DNA of 64,000 nt from CAYFMP01 sp964344215 (GTDB taxonomy: Bacteria > Pseudomonadota > Alphaproteobacteria > Rhodospirillales > Casp-alpha2), in the NCBI GenBank assembly GCA_964344215.1, contig CAYFMP010000011.1:1-64000 (forward strand). The letters are read 5' to 3'. The notes under the pieces are model-generated. The model saw only the letters and a program-made list of their open reading frames with translations. It had not been told where the DNA came from and made no database searches. The translations under genes and the position numbers were made by a program. Below are positions 42,907 through 51,160 of this stretch, piece by piece; position 1 is the stretch's first letter, and each line of letters starts with the position of its first letter.

Positions 42907-43725
42907 TTACGTCTCGAGGCAGCGCAGGCTGACCACACCGGAGGTGTCGATCAGGCACGAGCCCTGGCTCATCATGTTGTTGATGAAGTTGGCGGCGCGG
43001 TCGCCGTGCCAGGTGACGTCGGTCTTGACGTCGGCGCCGACGGCGTGACCGACGGCCGTCTTGTGGTACCAGTAGCAGTATCGCACCGTGCCTGACTTTG
43101 TCAGGTTGGAGTGCGGTATCCACAGCGAGCCCAGCCAGCGCTTGGCCTGGGTTCCCTTCCACGGCAGGTCGTCGTCGCCGACGTAGTCGGCGTTGGCGAA
43201 CTCCTGGATGTTCATCAGCTCGCTCCACTGTTTCCAGCCGACCACTGCGTAGCGCTCGCCGTCGTCGGGAACGTCGGCCTCGCCCAGCATCTCGAAGGCG
43301 GTCAGAACCTTGGTCTTGGTCAGGCCGTCGGTTCCGGCGCCGGCGTAGTTGGTGCTGGTGTCGAATTGGCCGATGATCAGCTCATCGGTCTTGCGGCCCA
43401 GCGCATAGGCGCCGGCCCGGGCGACCACCATCCGTTCGTTGATGTTGGTCTTGATCTCGTCGAGGCTGTCGACCCAGTCGCCGGCGTAGTAGTCGGCGAG
43501 GGTGCACTCGACGGGCGTGTGATCGACGTTCATCACCGGCACCTTGCCGTGGCGCGCCTTGGTGCTCGCCGTGCCCTTGCCCACCTTCTGGAAGGTGGTC
43601 GAGGAGCCGACGATATTGTTTTTGACACGCACGGTATTACGAAGCTTCGATCCGATCTGCTGATATTGCAGGTGGACGTCGGCTTGGAAGTGCTTGACGA
43701 ACGACTGGTCGATGTCTGTCGACAT
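42907..43725 (-). CDS. Major capsid protein
   Basis: 272 residues. Pattern of podovirus-like coat proteins: an N-arm FVKHFQADVHLQYQQIGSKLRNTVRVKNNIVGSSTTFQKVGKG, a P-domain with DEIKTNINERMVVARAGAYALGRKTDELIIGQ, and a late GHAVGADVKTDVTWHGDRAANFINNMMSQGSCLID. It is shorter than T7 gp10 (about 345) but complete at both ends. It builds the icosahedral head. The scaffold gene, normally next to it, is 6.4 kb away because other genes lie between. Confidence 0.88.
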   Translation of the reverse strand: MSTDIDQSFVKHFQADVHLQYQQIGSKLRNTVRVKNNIVGSSTTFQKVGKGTASTKARHGKVPVMNVDHTPVECTLADYYAGDWVDSLDEIKTNINERMVVARAGAYALGRKTDELIIGQFDTSTNYAGAGTDGLTKTKVLTAFEMLGEADVPDDGERYAVVGWKQWSELMNIQEFANADYVGDDDLPWKGTQAKRWLGSLWIPHSNLTKSGTVRYCYWYHKTAVGHAVGADVKTDVTWHGDRAANFINNMMSQGSCLIDTSGVVSLRCLET

Positions 43726-43806
43726 GAGCCATTCTCCTAGTCAGTTGAGTTGAAGGGTCGTGATGTTGGGGGCTTGCGTTGGGTCGCTTGGTTATGGCCG
43801 GGCGCG

Positions 43807-43836
43807 CCGGTTTCCCCTGACGTCGGGGAACCGGCG
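43807..43836. repeat. Hairpin upstream of the capsid gene, similar to the one at 50054
   Basis: GCGCCGGTT-TCCCC ... GGGG-AACCGGCG forms a long stem with one bulge. Core arms GCGCCGGTT and AACCGGCG also occur in the perfect palindrome at 50054-50083. Both lie on the edges of the 6.2 kb stretch that separates scaffold and capsid genes. Confidence 0.6.
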
Positions 43837-43879
43837 GACCAAGCCGCCTGCAACGCGCAAGCGAAGCCTGCGGGGCCGT

Positions 43880-43910
43880 GGGCGAACGCGCCGAAAGAGC
43901 GCGTTCGCCC
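43880..43910. repeat. Strong 12-base-pair stem-loop between capsid and the DHH fusion gene
   Basis: GGGCGAACGCGC (43880-43891), loop CGAAAGA, GCGCGTTCGCCC (43899-43910). No T-run follows on either strand, so it is not a standard terminator. It may be a leader or insulating structure of the capsid transcript. Confidence 0.6.
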
Positions 43911-43970
43911 GGGTTATCCCGTCAGGAATTAGATTTCGTGGGTTCTGTCCTTGCCCAGCTCGCGGACTTG

Positions 43971-46010
43971 ATGCGGCATGCCGGTCCTCCACCGGGGCGT
44001 CTGTCCGCAATCAAGGATTTACCCCTACCGGGCAAAACGATTATGGTTTCCGGGGTACAAAAGAATCCAAAAGGTCAGCGCACGCGTTTTCAGGGCGGAC
44101 GACACCAGATGATCTGTCACACCGTATTCGAACAGGGCAGCCACAAGTGGTTGGTGTTCGGGCAGGACCCGGAACGCCCCGACAACGTCATCGACACCAA
44201 TCAGGTTGTCATCGTATGCGGCGAGTCGGTAACACTGCTCGATCCGGGCGGGCTGGCGATCTTTCCCTCTTTCCTGTCCGCGGTGACCGAGCGGATTTCC
44301 GTCGACAAGATCGACAACATCATCCTCTCACACCAGGATCCGGACGTTGCTTCGTCGCTTCCGCTGTGGCGTCAGGTCTGTAAACCCGAGGTCAATATCT
44401 ATGTTTCGGCGTTGTGGACCGACTTCGTCACCCATCTCGATTCCGAGACCAGCGTCATTGCCATACCCGACGAAGGCATGGATCTGGTGATCGACGGTGG
44501 CGTTACCCTGCAGGTCATCCCGGCCCATTACCTGCATTCGCCGGGCAATTTCAGCGTTTACGATTCGACTGCCGGCGTCCTGTTCTCGGGCGAAATCGGC
44601 TCGGCTAACGTTCCGCCGAGCGAACGCGACGGATATGTGGTTCGCGATTTCGACCGCTACGCCCAATACATGGTCGATTTCCACCGGCGCTGGATGGCCG
44701 CCCGCCACGCACGCGACGCCTGGGTCGCCCGGGCCATGCGCCTGGAGGTCGACGCCATGGTTCCGCAGCGCGGCCTGGTCATGGAAGGCGGCCAGGTCAA
44801 TCTCTTCCTCCATTGGTTCTCGGCCCTCGAACTCGGGGCCGGCATCGAAGCGATGTACGAGAGAGGCGTGCCGCGGCCGTCGACCGACGGCGTTCGACCG
44901 CCGTCTATAGCCGCCGACGACGACATAGCCCTGCCCGAGTCCGGACTCGAGCCCGCGCCGGAACAGCAGCCGATTCCGGCGCCTGACCCGCTGGCCGCCG
45001 TCGGTGCCGCCGACCGCGAGGCGTTTTCGGAGCTTCCCGGCGAGGCCGTTCCCGAAGAAGCACCCCGGGGCAGTGCCGAGCCGGGCAAGGAGTACCGCCT
45101 AGTCACGCGGAGCGATTTCGACGGCCTGGTTTGCGCCGTGCTGCTGGAAGAACTCGATATGATCGACGACATTCTCTTCGTCCATCCCAACGACATGCAG
45201 GAAGGCCGCGTCGCCATCACCGACCAGGACATCACCACCAACCTCCCTTACGTGCCGGGATGCCACCTCGCGTTCGACCATCACATGAGCGAGGTCGCGC
45301 GCTTGGGCCAGAAGTTCGACAACCACATCATCAACCCGGATGCCCCCTCGGCGGCCCGCGTCGTCTACGAATACTACGGGGCGGCGGAAACCTTCCCCAG
45401 CGTCTCGCCGGACCTGATGGAGGCAGTCGACAAGGGCGATTCGGCGCAGTTCACCATGGACGAGGTCCTCGACCCGGCCGGCTGGCCGCTGTTGAACTTC
45501 ATCATGGATGCGCGGACCGGCCTGGGCCGGTTCAGGGGGTTTCGGATTCCCAACTACGAACTGATGATGGAACTGATCGAAGCCTGCCGCCGGCATACCA
45601 TCGACGAGATCCTCGAGTTGCCCGACGTCAAGGAGCGCGTCGACCTGATGCTGGAACAGCAGGACGGCTTCAAGGAGCAGATAACGCGCTGCACGACCGT
45701 CCACGGCAACCTCGCCGTCCTCAACCTGCTCGAGGAGGAGACCGTTTACGTCGGTAACCGTTTCATGGTCTACGCCCTGTTCCCCCAGTGCAACATCTCG
45801 ATGCACGTGATGTGGGGGCGCGACAAGCAGAACATCGTCTTCGCCGTCGGCAAGTCCATTTTCGACAAGTCTTCGAAGACCAACGTCGGCGAATTGATGC
45901 TGCAATACGGCGGTGGCGGCCACCATGCGGCCGGCACCTGCCAATCGGACCCGATCCTGGCCGAGACCGTCAAACAGGCCCTGATCACCAAGATCAACGA
46001 AGACGGCTGA
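43971..46010 (+). CDS. Fusion of an ODP-type metallo-beta-lactamase domain with a DHH/DHHA1 phosphoesterase
   Basis: 679 residues from the ATG at 43971; the frame is open to 43878 and the start is uncertain. The first half is a diiron ODP/flavodiiron-type MBL fold: VFEQGSHKWLVFGQDPERPDNVIDTNQ, ILSHQDPDVASSLPLW (ligand-type H, D, D near residues 121-125), VIPAHYLHSPGNF and LFSGEIGSANVPPSERDG. The usual second-site Asp is Glu and the last His is replaced (MVPQRGLVM), so the metal site may be altered. A proline-rich linker leads to a DHH phosphoesterase: LVTRSDFDGLVCAVLLEEL, HLAFDHHMSE and C-terminal GGGGHHAAGT. DHH proteins of this kind act on nanoRNA, cyclic dinucleotides or polyphosphate. It is the only plus-strand gene between scaffold and capsid. 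Confidence 0.85.
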   Translation: MRHAGPPPGRLSAIKDLPLPGKTIMVSGVQKNPKGQRTRFQGGRHQMICHTVFEQGSHKWLVFGQDPERPDNVIDTNQVVIVCGESVTLLDPGGLAIFPSFLSAVTERISVDKIDNIILSHQDPDVASSLPLWRQVCKPEVNIYVSALWTDFVTHLDSETSVIAIPDEGMDLVIDGGVTLQVIPAHYLHSPGNFSVYDSTAGVLFSGEIGSANVPPSERDGYVVRDFDRYAQYMVDFHRRWMAARHARDAWVARAMRLEVDAMVPQRGLVMEGGQVNLFLHWFSALELGAGIEAMYERGVPRPSTDGVRPPSIAADDDIALPESGLEPAPEQQPIPAPDPLAAVGAADREAFSELPGEAVPEEAPRGSAEPGKEYRLVTRSDFDGLVCAVLLEELDMIDDILFVHPNDMQEGRVAITDQDITTNLPYVPGCHLAFDHHMSEVARLGQKFDNHIINPDAPSAARVVYEYYGAAETFPSVSPDLMEAVDKGDSAQFTMDEVLDPAGWPLLNFIMDARTGLGRFRGFRIPNYELMMELIEACRRHTIDEILELPDVKERVDLMLEQQDGFKEQITRCTTVHGNLAVLNLLEEETVYVGNRFMVYALFPQCNISMHVMWGRDKQNIVFAVGKSIFDKSSKTNVGELMLQYGGGGHHAAGTCQSDPILAETVKQALITKINEDG

Positions 46011-46030
46011 GCGGTTCGTTTGATCTCGCT

Positions 46031-46213
46031 CTAGGCAGTTCCGGCCGGCGTTGTGCCATACAACCAACAAAGCGTCTCCCCGTCGGCTTTGAGCGCCTCG
46101 ATCAGATAGGTGACTGCTTCGGGCGAAAACGCCTCGATCAGACCGTCGGCCTCTTCGAGCGGCAGGCTCGAAAGGCCGGCCAGGGCGGTATTCAGCAGGT
46201 CTTCGGCAATCAT
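46031..46213 (-). CDS. Small acidic protein of unknown function
   Basis: 60 residues, acidic and helical (AEDLLNTALAGLSSLPLEEADGLIEAFSPEAVTYLIEALKADG), ending TAG. It lies downstream of the large peptidoglycan-binding-like gene on the same strand and converges on the DHH fusion gene. No family is recognised; it could be a structural accessory. Confidence 0.55.
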   Translation of the reverse strand: MIAEDLLNTALAGLSSLPLEEADGLIEAFSPEAVTYLIEALKADGETLCWLYGTTPAGTA

Positions 46214-46259
46214 CGCATAGTCCTCGTCCGTAAGCCCGGTGGGTCCTTAGGCTGCGGCG

Positions 46260-47846
46260 TCAATCGAAGAACCCGAGGAAGGTTCCAAACCGCCGACTTA
46301 AGCCTTCGGGTCCGAGGGCGGTATTGACCCGTTTGAAGGCGTCCTGGGTTTTCGGCCCGACCCGTCCGTCCAGCTCGAGGCGTTCGAACTTGCTGTCGCC
46401 GAAGGCTATTTTCCCGAGGTCGTTCAGGGTTTCCTGCAGGGTCACCGCCTCGATCGGCGAGCGGACGGCATGTGCCTTGGCCGGGTCGCGGAACAGCGGT
46501 CCGAAGGCGTCGGTGGTAGCCCGCCCGAGGTTGTCCACCGGACGGCCGGCGAAGGCGTCGCGGGCAAAACGGTTGAAGCGGCCCAAGGCCAGTCCTTCCT
46601 CAAGGCGGCCGGTGCCGAGACGCGCCGCCGCCGTTCGCAGGGCGCCGCGGGTCTTGCGTCCGACGACGCCGTCGGTTTTGAGGTCGGCGAAAAGGCGCTT
46701 GCCGGCTTCCGGCCGGGCGCCGAATTGGTTCAACAGGTTGAGGCCCGATTGCAGGTCCTTGGTCGCCGCCGCGACTCCGTCGCCGCCGGCCCGGCGGGCG
46801 AGCGCGCGCGCGAATTTGTCGAGCGCCTTGCCGAGCGGCATCCCGTTGGGCGTTTTCGCCGGGGCGGGGTGTTTTGCGAACGGCCGCCCCGGTTCGGGCT
46901 CGATCATCCGGCCGGTGGCGTCGTGGCGTACCGGCTCGGTGCCGAAGATGTCCTCGAAGACGGCTTGCTCGAAGCGGAACAACTCGTCGCGCTCCGGCCC
47001 CGACGGAAGCGCGATCCGCGCCTTCATGACCTGGCGCAGTTCGTCCTTGGTGAGGTCGCCCGGGCGCTTGGCGAGGATATCGTCGAGCGGCCGGTCGGTC
47101 TTGGTCAGGTCCTCGACCAGCTTTTTCTGTTGCGGCGAGAAGCGCCTGTCGTCCGGATCGTGGCGCTCCGATTCCGGTTGGCCCGATTCGCCGGGATCGG
47201 CGGGCGGACGTTGCCCGGACGCGTCGTCCTCGGTGTCGTCTCCGCCGGCTTGGGAACCGTCTCGGGCATCGTCAGTGCCGGACTGTGAACTGCCCTCCGC
47301 GCCCGGCGCGCCGCCGATCTCGCCTTCGATGGGGTTGGGATCGTTGGGCATCTGAAGCGGAGGTCGCGGATCGCCTGAGAGATCGTTGTCAATACCTGGA
47401 ACCTCTCTCCGAGAAATCCCTATTGGAAGAGTTTTCTCGATATCGAACTTGGCGTCTTTCAGTACAGAGCCAATAAGTGAGTTGCTGGTCTGGTCAATTT
47501 GTCCTTCCTTTACGCGAACCTTGTATTCAAAGGAGGCTTCGCGGATCTCCTCAGCTTTGTCTCGCATTCGCGTCCAGGTCGTTTCCGCTTTTTCTATCGG
47601 AACATCCAACTTCTGTGAGGGTCGGGTACCCGGCACCTCACCTTCTGCCAACCGATCCGCACTTTCTTCGAGGCTCTTACCGGTTTCCACGGAAAGCCGG
47701 CCGGTCAACTTATTCAGTCCACCGCGAATGACCTCGGTCGTCCCGTCTGGTTTTCGATACACGAGGTAGCTGTGTTTTAGATTGCTAATTGGAGCCCTCG
47801 ACAATGATGTCGGAGGAACCACCTCAAGGTAGATACCTGGTTCCAT
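46260..47846 (-). CDS. Large phage-associated protein with tandem peptidoglycan-binding-like domains
   Basis: 528 residues. The N-terminal 150 (LKHSYLVYRKPDGTTEVIRGG ... TWTRMRDKAEEIR ... NSLIGSVLKDA) resembles the layout of papain-like amidase domains but has no cysteine, so it would be inactive. An acidic low-complexity linker (about 170-240) follows. Then come a DELRQVMKARIALPSGPERDELFRFEQAVFEDIFGTEPVRHDATGRMIEPEPG segment and two helical peptidoglycan-binding-like repeats, ending ELDGRVGPKTQDAFKRVN ... RRFGTFLGFFD. The C-terminal two thirds are paralogous to the protein at 57330, and the N-terminal part to the remnant near 61 kb. The role is unknown; cell-wall contact inside or outside the particle is likely. 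Confidence 0.78.
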   Translation of the reverse strand: MEPGIYLEVVPPTSLSRAPISNLKHSYLVYRKPDGTTEVIRGGLNKLTGRLSVETGKSLEESADRLAEGEVPGTRPSQKLDVPIEKAETTWTRMRDKAEEIREASFEYKVRVKEGQIDQTSNSLIGSVLKDAKFDIEKTLPIGISRREVPGIDNDLSGDPRPPLQMPNDPNPIEGEIGGAPGAEGSSQSGTDDARDGSQAGGDDTEDDASGQRPPADPGESGQPESERHDPDDRRFSPQQKKLVEDLTKTDRPLDDILAKRPGDLTKDELRQVMKARIALPSGPERDELFRFEQAVFEDIFGTEPVRHDATGRMIEPEPGRPFAKHPAPAKTPNGMPLGKALDKFARALARRAGGDGVAAATKDLQSGLNLLNQFGARPEAGKRLFADLKTDGVVGRKTRGALRTAAARLGTGRLEEGLALGRFNRFARDAFAGRPVDNLGRATTDAFGPLFRDPAKAHAVRSPIEAVTLQETLNDLGKIAFGDSKFERLELDGRVGPKTQDAFKRVNTALGPEGLSRRFGTFLGFFD

Positions 47847-47976
47847 CGTATTTCTCCGGCAGGCATGGAAGTGATGTTAGTGAAGCGTTCCGCCTGGTAT
47901 TGGAGGAACGAGACAACCAAGAAATGCGCTAGAAAGATGATTCTGGGGCATCAGAGCAATGTATGATTGAATTCAG

Positions 47977-48567
47977 ATGAAGTTCACATCCGGTACGCTG
48001 AATACCTTGCGAGATAAATCGATCCACCTGCCCTATGCTGCCAGCGCGCTTCTCCTGCTGGGGATTGGGATCTTGTCGAGCCTGTCGGATCGTTCGCAGA
48101 TCGATGCTTGGTTGCGATACTTTTCGGTGCCCGAGCGCGTCTACCTCTTTTCGATGTTTCATATCTATCCGTTGTTGGTTTTTAACGTTCTTTGTTCATG
48201 GTTGTTTCGTGCATCGAGAGAGAGTCCGGCGTCCACAGATTTAAAACCGTTGCTCGTCTTGAACGCCTTGATCCTCCCTGCCTTGTTCGGTTGGGTGGGG
48301 CTTCGTTTCCTCCAGTTTCAGGGCGATCTAGTGATTTTCGGAACGCGTTACGCCGGCTGGTTTGTGATCTTCACGGCCTATTACGCAGCCTGGTTCGTGG
48401 TCGCTGGCGGGTTGGCAGGATGGCTTCCCGCGACTCGCATGTTCGCAGGGTCAAGTATAGGAAAAAACAGCGGGAAGCAATTTGGCCTGTTCGCCTTGGT
48501 GATGTCGCCGATGCTCCTGCAAATCTGGATGTTCTTGCAGAGCGGCGACCGGTTCCGATTTCTTTAG
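47977..48567 (+). CDS. Multi-pass membrane protein of unknown function
   Basis: 196 residues with about five hydrophobic helices (SIHLPYAASALLLLGIGIL, YLFSMFHIYPLLVFNVLCSWLF, LLVLNALILPALFGWVGL, YAGWFVIFTAYYAAWFVVAGGLAG, FGLFALVMSPMLLQIWMFL). No family is recognised. It is on the plus strand, opposite to the particle genes, and less GC-rich than them, which suggests cargo gained later. Confidence 0.6.
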   Translation: MKFTSGTLNTLRDKSIHLPYAASALLLLGIGILSSLSDRSQIDAWLRYFSVPERVYLFSMFHIYPLLVFNVLCSWLFRASRESPASTDLKPLLVLNALILPALFGWVGLRFLQFQGDLVIFGTRYAGWFVIFTAYYAAWFVVAGGLAGWLPATRMFAGSSIGKNSGKQFGLFALVMSPMLLQIWMFLQSGDRFRFL

Positions 48568-48610
48568 GTGTTCGCTGTCAGATTCGGTCTCGAAGTTTGA
48601 GAGGTCGGCG

Positions 48611-48640
48611 TCAATCGAGGAACCCGAGGAAGGTTTCAAC
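48611..48640 (-). pseudogene. Vestige of the C-terminus of a peptidoglycan-binding-like gene
   Basis: A short minus-strand stretch encodes ETFLGFLD followed by TGA. It is nearly identical in DNA to the last 30 bases of the gene ending at 46260 (TFLGFFD, TGA). No longer frame is left upstream of it. It looks like the scar of a duplicated and mostly deleted paralogue. Confidence 0.5.
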
Positions 48641-48763
48641 CGGACCAAGTGAGCACGGCGTTTCACGCCCCCGCGAGTGGGCTTGGCGAGCGTTATACGA
48701 ACAAAATCGATTGGATTTTTCAGTTGGTTCGAATACGGTTGATCAAACCACGGTTGTATTTCA

Positions 48764-49243
48764 GTGACGTATAAATCTCATATCGGGCTTCTGGCGCTCG
48801 CCGTTATTGTCGCGCTGGCGGGCGGCCCTTTGCTTATTGGCCGTCTTTGGGGCCGCGGTGTAATCGAGGAGCATCACTTTTGGTGGATGCTCCGGACGAT
48901 TTGGCCGCTGAGCGTTTCGGTGGTTCTTCAGTTCTTGGTGTTCTGTTGGTTCGCCCGTCAAGGCGTCGCGACGGTGTGGCGGCCGATCCTGATTCTTCAC
49001 GCAGCCCTAATATTCCCCGGAGAGGCGGTCCAGTATTTCACTAGCGAATCGCATGGCTCTTTTGCGGCTTGGGCCCTGATCGCCTAATGCGCCACCATTT
49101 ACCTGTCACGCACCCGCTACTTCGCGGTTTTGAACATTGCCGGGAACATTTGGCGGGAATGGATCCCCTGGTTGTTGGTCCTGTTCCCCCTCGGCCTGGG
49201 TTGGGTTTTTTCGATCGCGCTGTTGATCCTGATGGTCGGGTAA
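48764..49243 (+). pseudogene. Membrane protein gene broken by an in-frame TAA
   Basis: The ATG at 48764 opens 107 codons of membrane protein (three helices) ending at TAA 49085-49087. The same frame continues for 51 more codons (CATIYLSRTRYFAVLNIAG ... WIPWLLVLFPLGLGWVFSIALLILMVG) with two more hydrophobic stretches, to a TAA at 49241. The continuation is typical coding sequence, so the full protein was about 159 residues and now carries a nonsense codon. Family unknown. Confidence 0.7.
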
Positions 49244-49349
49244 GCCGACTGAGTGACGGAGATCCAAAGGTTGGGGTGCCTGTCAATCGTCCCCAAGTTA
49301 AACCAGAATCGCGAATCTTGGCCGATTGCCGTGCGAGGACGGAGTCCGC

Positions 49350-49991
49350 TCAATCCAACAGGTTCACGAACGGCGACAGCGTTTTCCGAAGGGTCTGAAA
49401 AGCGACCTGATTGCGTCGGCTCGACTGCTCGAGCAGGCTCAGGCGTCGTTGCGCCGAGAACCTCTGATCGAGGGCGTCGATGTCCTCGCGCGTTCGTTGA
49501 TCGGCCTCGCGTTGCAGGCCGCCGATGATGGCGGCGCCGGAGCCGCTGGCCGAGCCGACCCCGGCGGCGCCGAGGCGGGCCCGTTGGGCGGCGACGGATC
49601 GGCGCAACTGCTCGCGCCGGCGGCGTTCGTTGATATCGAATTGCTGGCGAATTCTCGCCGCTTCGGCGGCGTTGCGCGCGTTGGCCATCTGTTGCTGCAA
49701 CCGCTCCTGGCGGATCTGGTTGAGTTGGCCGAGCCCGGTCAGGCCGGCATTTACCAGCGTGCCCAGCGTCGAAACGCCAGCTGCCGTCGTGTATCCGGCC
49801 GAACCGAGGCCGATGGGGCCGCTCAAGGCCAGCAACTGAGACATGCTGAGGGCCGTGCCGGGCGCAACCCCGAGCGCCGCCGCGCCGGCCGCCGTGGCAA
49901 TGGGGGCCGCAGTGCCGGCCAGGGCCGCGCCGGCATACGGCGCCGCGATGCTCGCCGCCACCGGCAAAGCGATACGTGCGAATCCACCCAT
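49350..49991 (-). CDS. Internal virion protein-like, copy 2
   Basis: 213 residues from the ATG at 49991. MGGFARIALPVAASIAAPYAGAALAGTAAPIATAAGAAALG is a small-residue hydrophobic start. Then a long basic helix (QERLQQQMANARNAAEAARIRQQFDINERRRREQLRRSVAAQRARLGAAG) shares REQLRR-x-x-A-x-QRAR-x-GA with the protein at 36036. It lies behind the scaffold gene, which is not the T7 place for such a protein. A virion-internal or membrane-inserting ejection role is inferred. Confidence 0.7.
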   Translation of the reverse strand: MGGFARIALPVAASIAAPYAGAALAGTAAPIATAAGAAALGVAPGTALSMSQLLALSGPIGLGSAGYTTAAGVSTLGTLVNAGLTGLGQLNQIRQERLQQQMANARNAAEAARIRQQFDINERRRREQLRRSVAAQRARLGAAGVGSASGSGAAIIGGLQREADQRTREDIDALDQRFSAQRRLSLLEQSSRRNQVAFQTLRKTLSPFVNLLD

Positions 49992-50053
49992 GAATTGATC
50001 TCCTTTTCTACGATGATCGAGAAATCCGTCCGCAGACGTTCGGTTAGCGGGGG

Positions 50054-50083
50054 CGGGCGCCGGTTCCCGGGAACCGGCGCCCG
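50054..50083. repeat. Perfect 30-base palindrome behind the scaffold gene
   Basis: The sequence is its own reverse complement, centred on CCCGGG between 50068 and 50069, with arms CGGGCGCCGGTTCCC. No T-run follows. The core GCGCCGGTT/AACCGGCG recurs in the hairpin at 43807 next to the capsid gene. Confidence 0.85.
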
Positions 50084-50113
50084 GTGGGGGAGCGGCCGGA
50101 GAGAGGACGGCGC

Positions 50114-50833
50114 TCACCCCTTGTCGGGATAGAGGCGCTGGAAGCCTTCCTTGACTTTCCGGACGATGCCGGGCTCGTGGTCGCGCCAGTAGCGCGGGTC
50201 GCGCATCAGTTGCTTGAGGCCGGCCTCCGTGGTCTCGGACGAGGCGGCGCCGTCGCCGACGAAACCGGGTTCCCCCTTGGCCATCATGCGGTGCAGGGAG
50301 AGCACGCCTTCGTAAGTCGATGACAGGGATCGAAAGGTCTCCTCCGGGAAGTTGGTTTCGCCCCACTTCTTCAACTGGGCCGCCGTCTCGCGCCATTTGT
50401 CTTCGCCGCCGAAATGCTGGGCTAGACGTTCGACCTGGTTCTGGGATTCGAAATGGGTCGCCATCTCCGAGAGCACCGGCGCCAGGTATTCGGCAGCCAT
50501 GTCGTAGACGAGCTGGGCCTGGGCCTGTGTGAAACCGGCGTCGTGCAGCTTGGCGTTGACGTCGGGATCGGCTTCGGTGATCCCCTCGATACCGTTGATC
50601 TTGTAGCCTTCGGGCGACTCCGGGACGTCATCGCCGGCGACGGCGCCGAACCTTTGCTCCAGCGACATGTAGGATTTCACCAAGGCGTCGGTACGGACCG
50701 CGCCCTGTTCCGCGTCCCAGAATTTTTCCGGCAGGCCGGATGGACGGTCGGACGCAGATTGCGGCGGGTTGTCCGGTTCGGGTTGTGAAGTGGCCGGTAT
50801 TTCGACGTCGTTCGCGTCGGGTGTTTCGGTCAT
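50114..50833 (-). CDS. Capsid scaffolding protein (T7 gp9-like)
   Basis: 239 residues, acidic and helical, with an unstructured proline-rich head (TPDANDVEIPATSQPEPDNPPQSASDRPSGLPEKFWDAEQGAVRTDALVKSYMSLEQRFG) and a helical body (LVYDMAAEYLAPVLSEMATHFESQNQVERLAQHFGGEDKWRETAAQLKKW). FWD and ALVKSYMSLEQRFG are common to podovirus scaffolds. It guides capsid assembly and leaves the mature head. Confidence 0.85.
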   Translation of the reverse strand: MTETPDANDVEIPATSQPEPDNPPQSASDRPSGLPEKFWDAEQGAVRTDALVKSYMSLEQRFGAVAGDDVPESPEGYKINGIEGITEADPDVNAKLHDAGFTQAQAQLVYDMAAEYLAPVLSEMATHFESQNQVERLAQHFGGEDKWRETAAQLKKWGETNFPEETFRSLSSTYEGVLSLHRMMAKGEPGFVGDGAASSETTEAGLKQLMRDPRYWRDHEPGIVRKVKEGFQRLYPDKG

Positions 50834-50875
50834 GGGTTTGAAGTCTCCATCGGGTTTGGGGATTGGTGGAGGTGT

Positions 50876-51160
50876 CTACGGGCTGCCGTCCTTTCCACGC
50901 TCGATCAGTGTCGTCAGGTAGGCGACCAGTTGGCGTTGGCCTTCGAGGTGGCGCAGCAGCGGTTCGGGCGCGTCGGGGCCGAGAACCCGCTCAATGGTGA
51001 TGGCTCGGAGGTGATCAAGGAATCGCTCACCTTCGGCTCCCCGGAAACAGCGGGCGGCGAGCCGGGACAGTTCCTGAAGCTCGCCGGCGACGGCTTCTCC
51101 GGAGGTTGAGGCCGCGGTTTCGCCCTCGAACCATCCCCAGCCGTCCTGCGACTTAACCAT
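50876..51160 (-). CDS. Bbp19-like phage protein
   Basis: 94 residues from the ATG at 51160, overlapping the portal stop by 8 bases. FLDHLRAITIERVLGPDAPEPLLRHLEGQRQLVAYLTTLIERG matches the Bbp19-type domain found between portal and scaffold genes in podovirus-like clusters. The function is not known. Confidence 0.78.
   Translation of the reverse strand: MVKSQDGWGWFEGETAASTSGEAVAGELQELSRLAARCFRGAEGERFLDHLRAITIERVLGPDAPEPLLRHLEGQRQLVAYLTTLIERGKDGSP

Noticed and set aside
47929..48162. Minus-strand frame opposite the membrane gene at 47977
   Set aside because: It lacks a ribosome site and family features, and the plus frame has a convincing multi-helix membrane protein.
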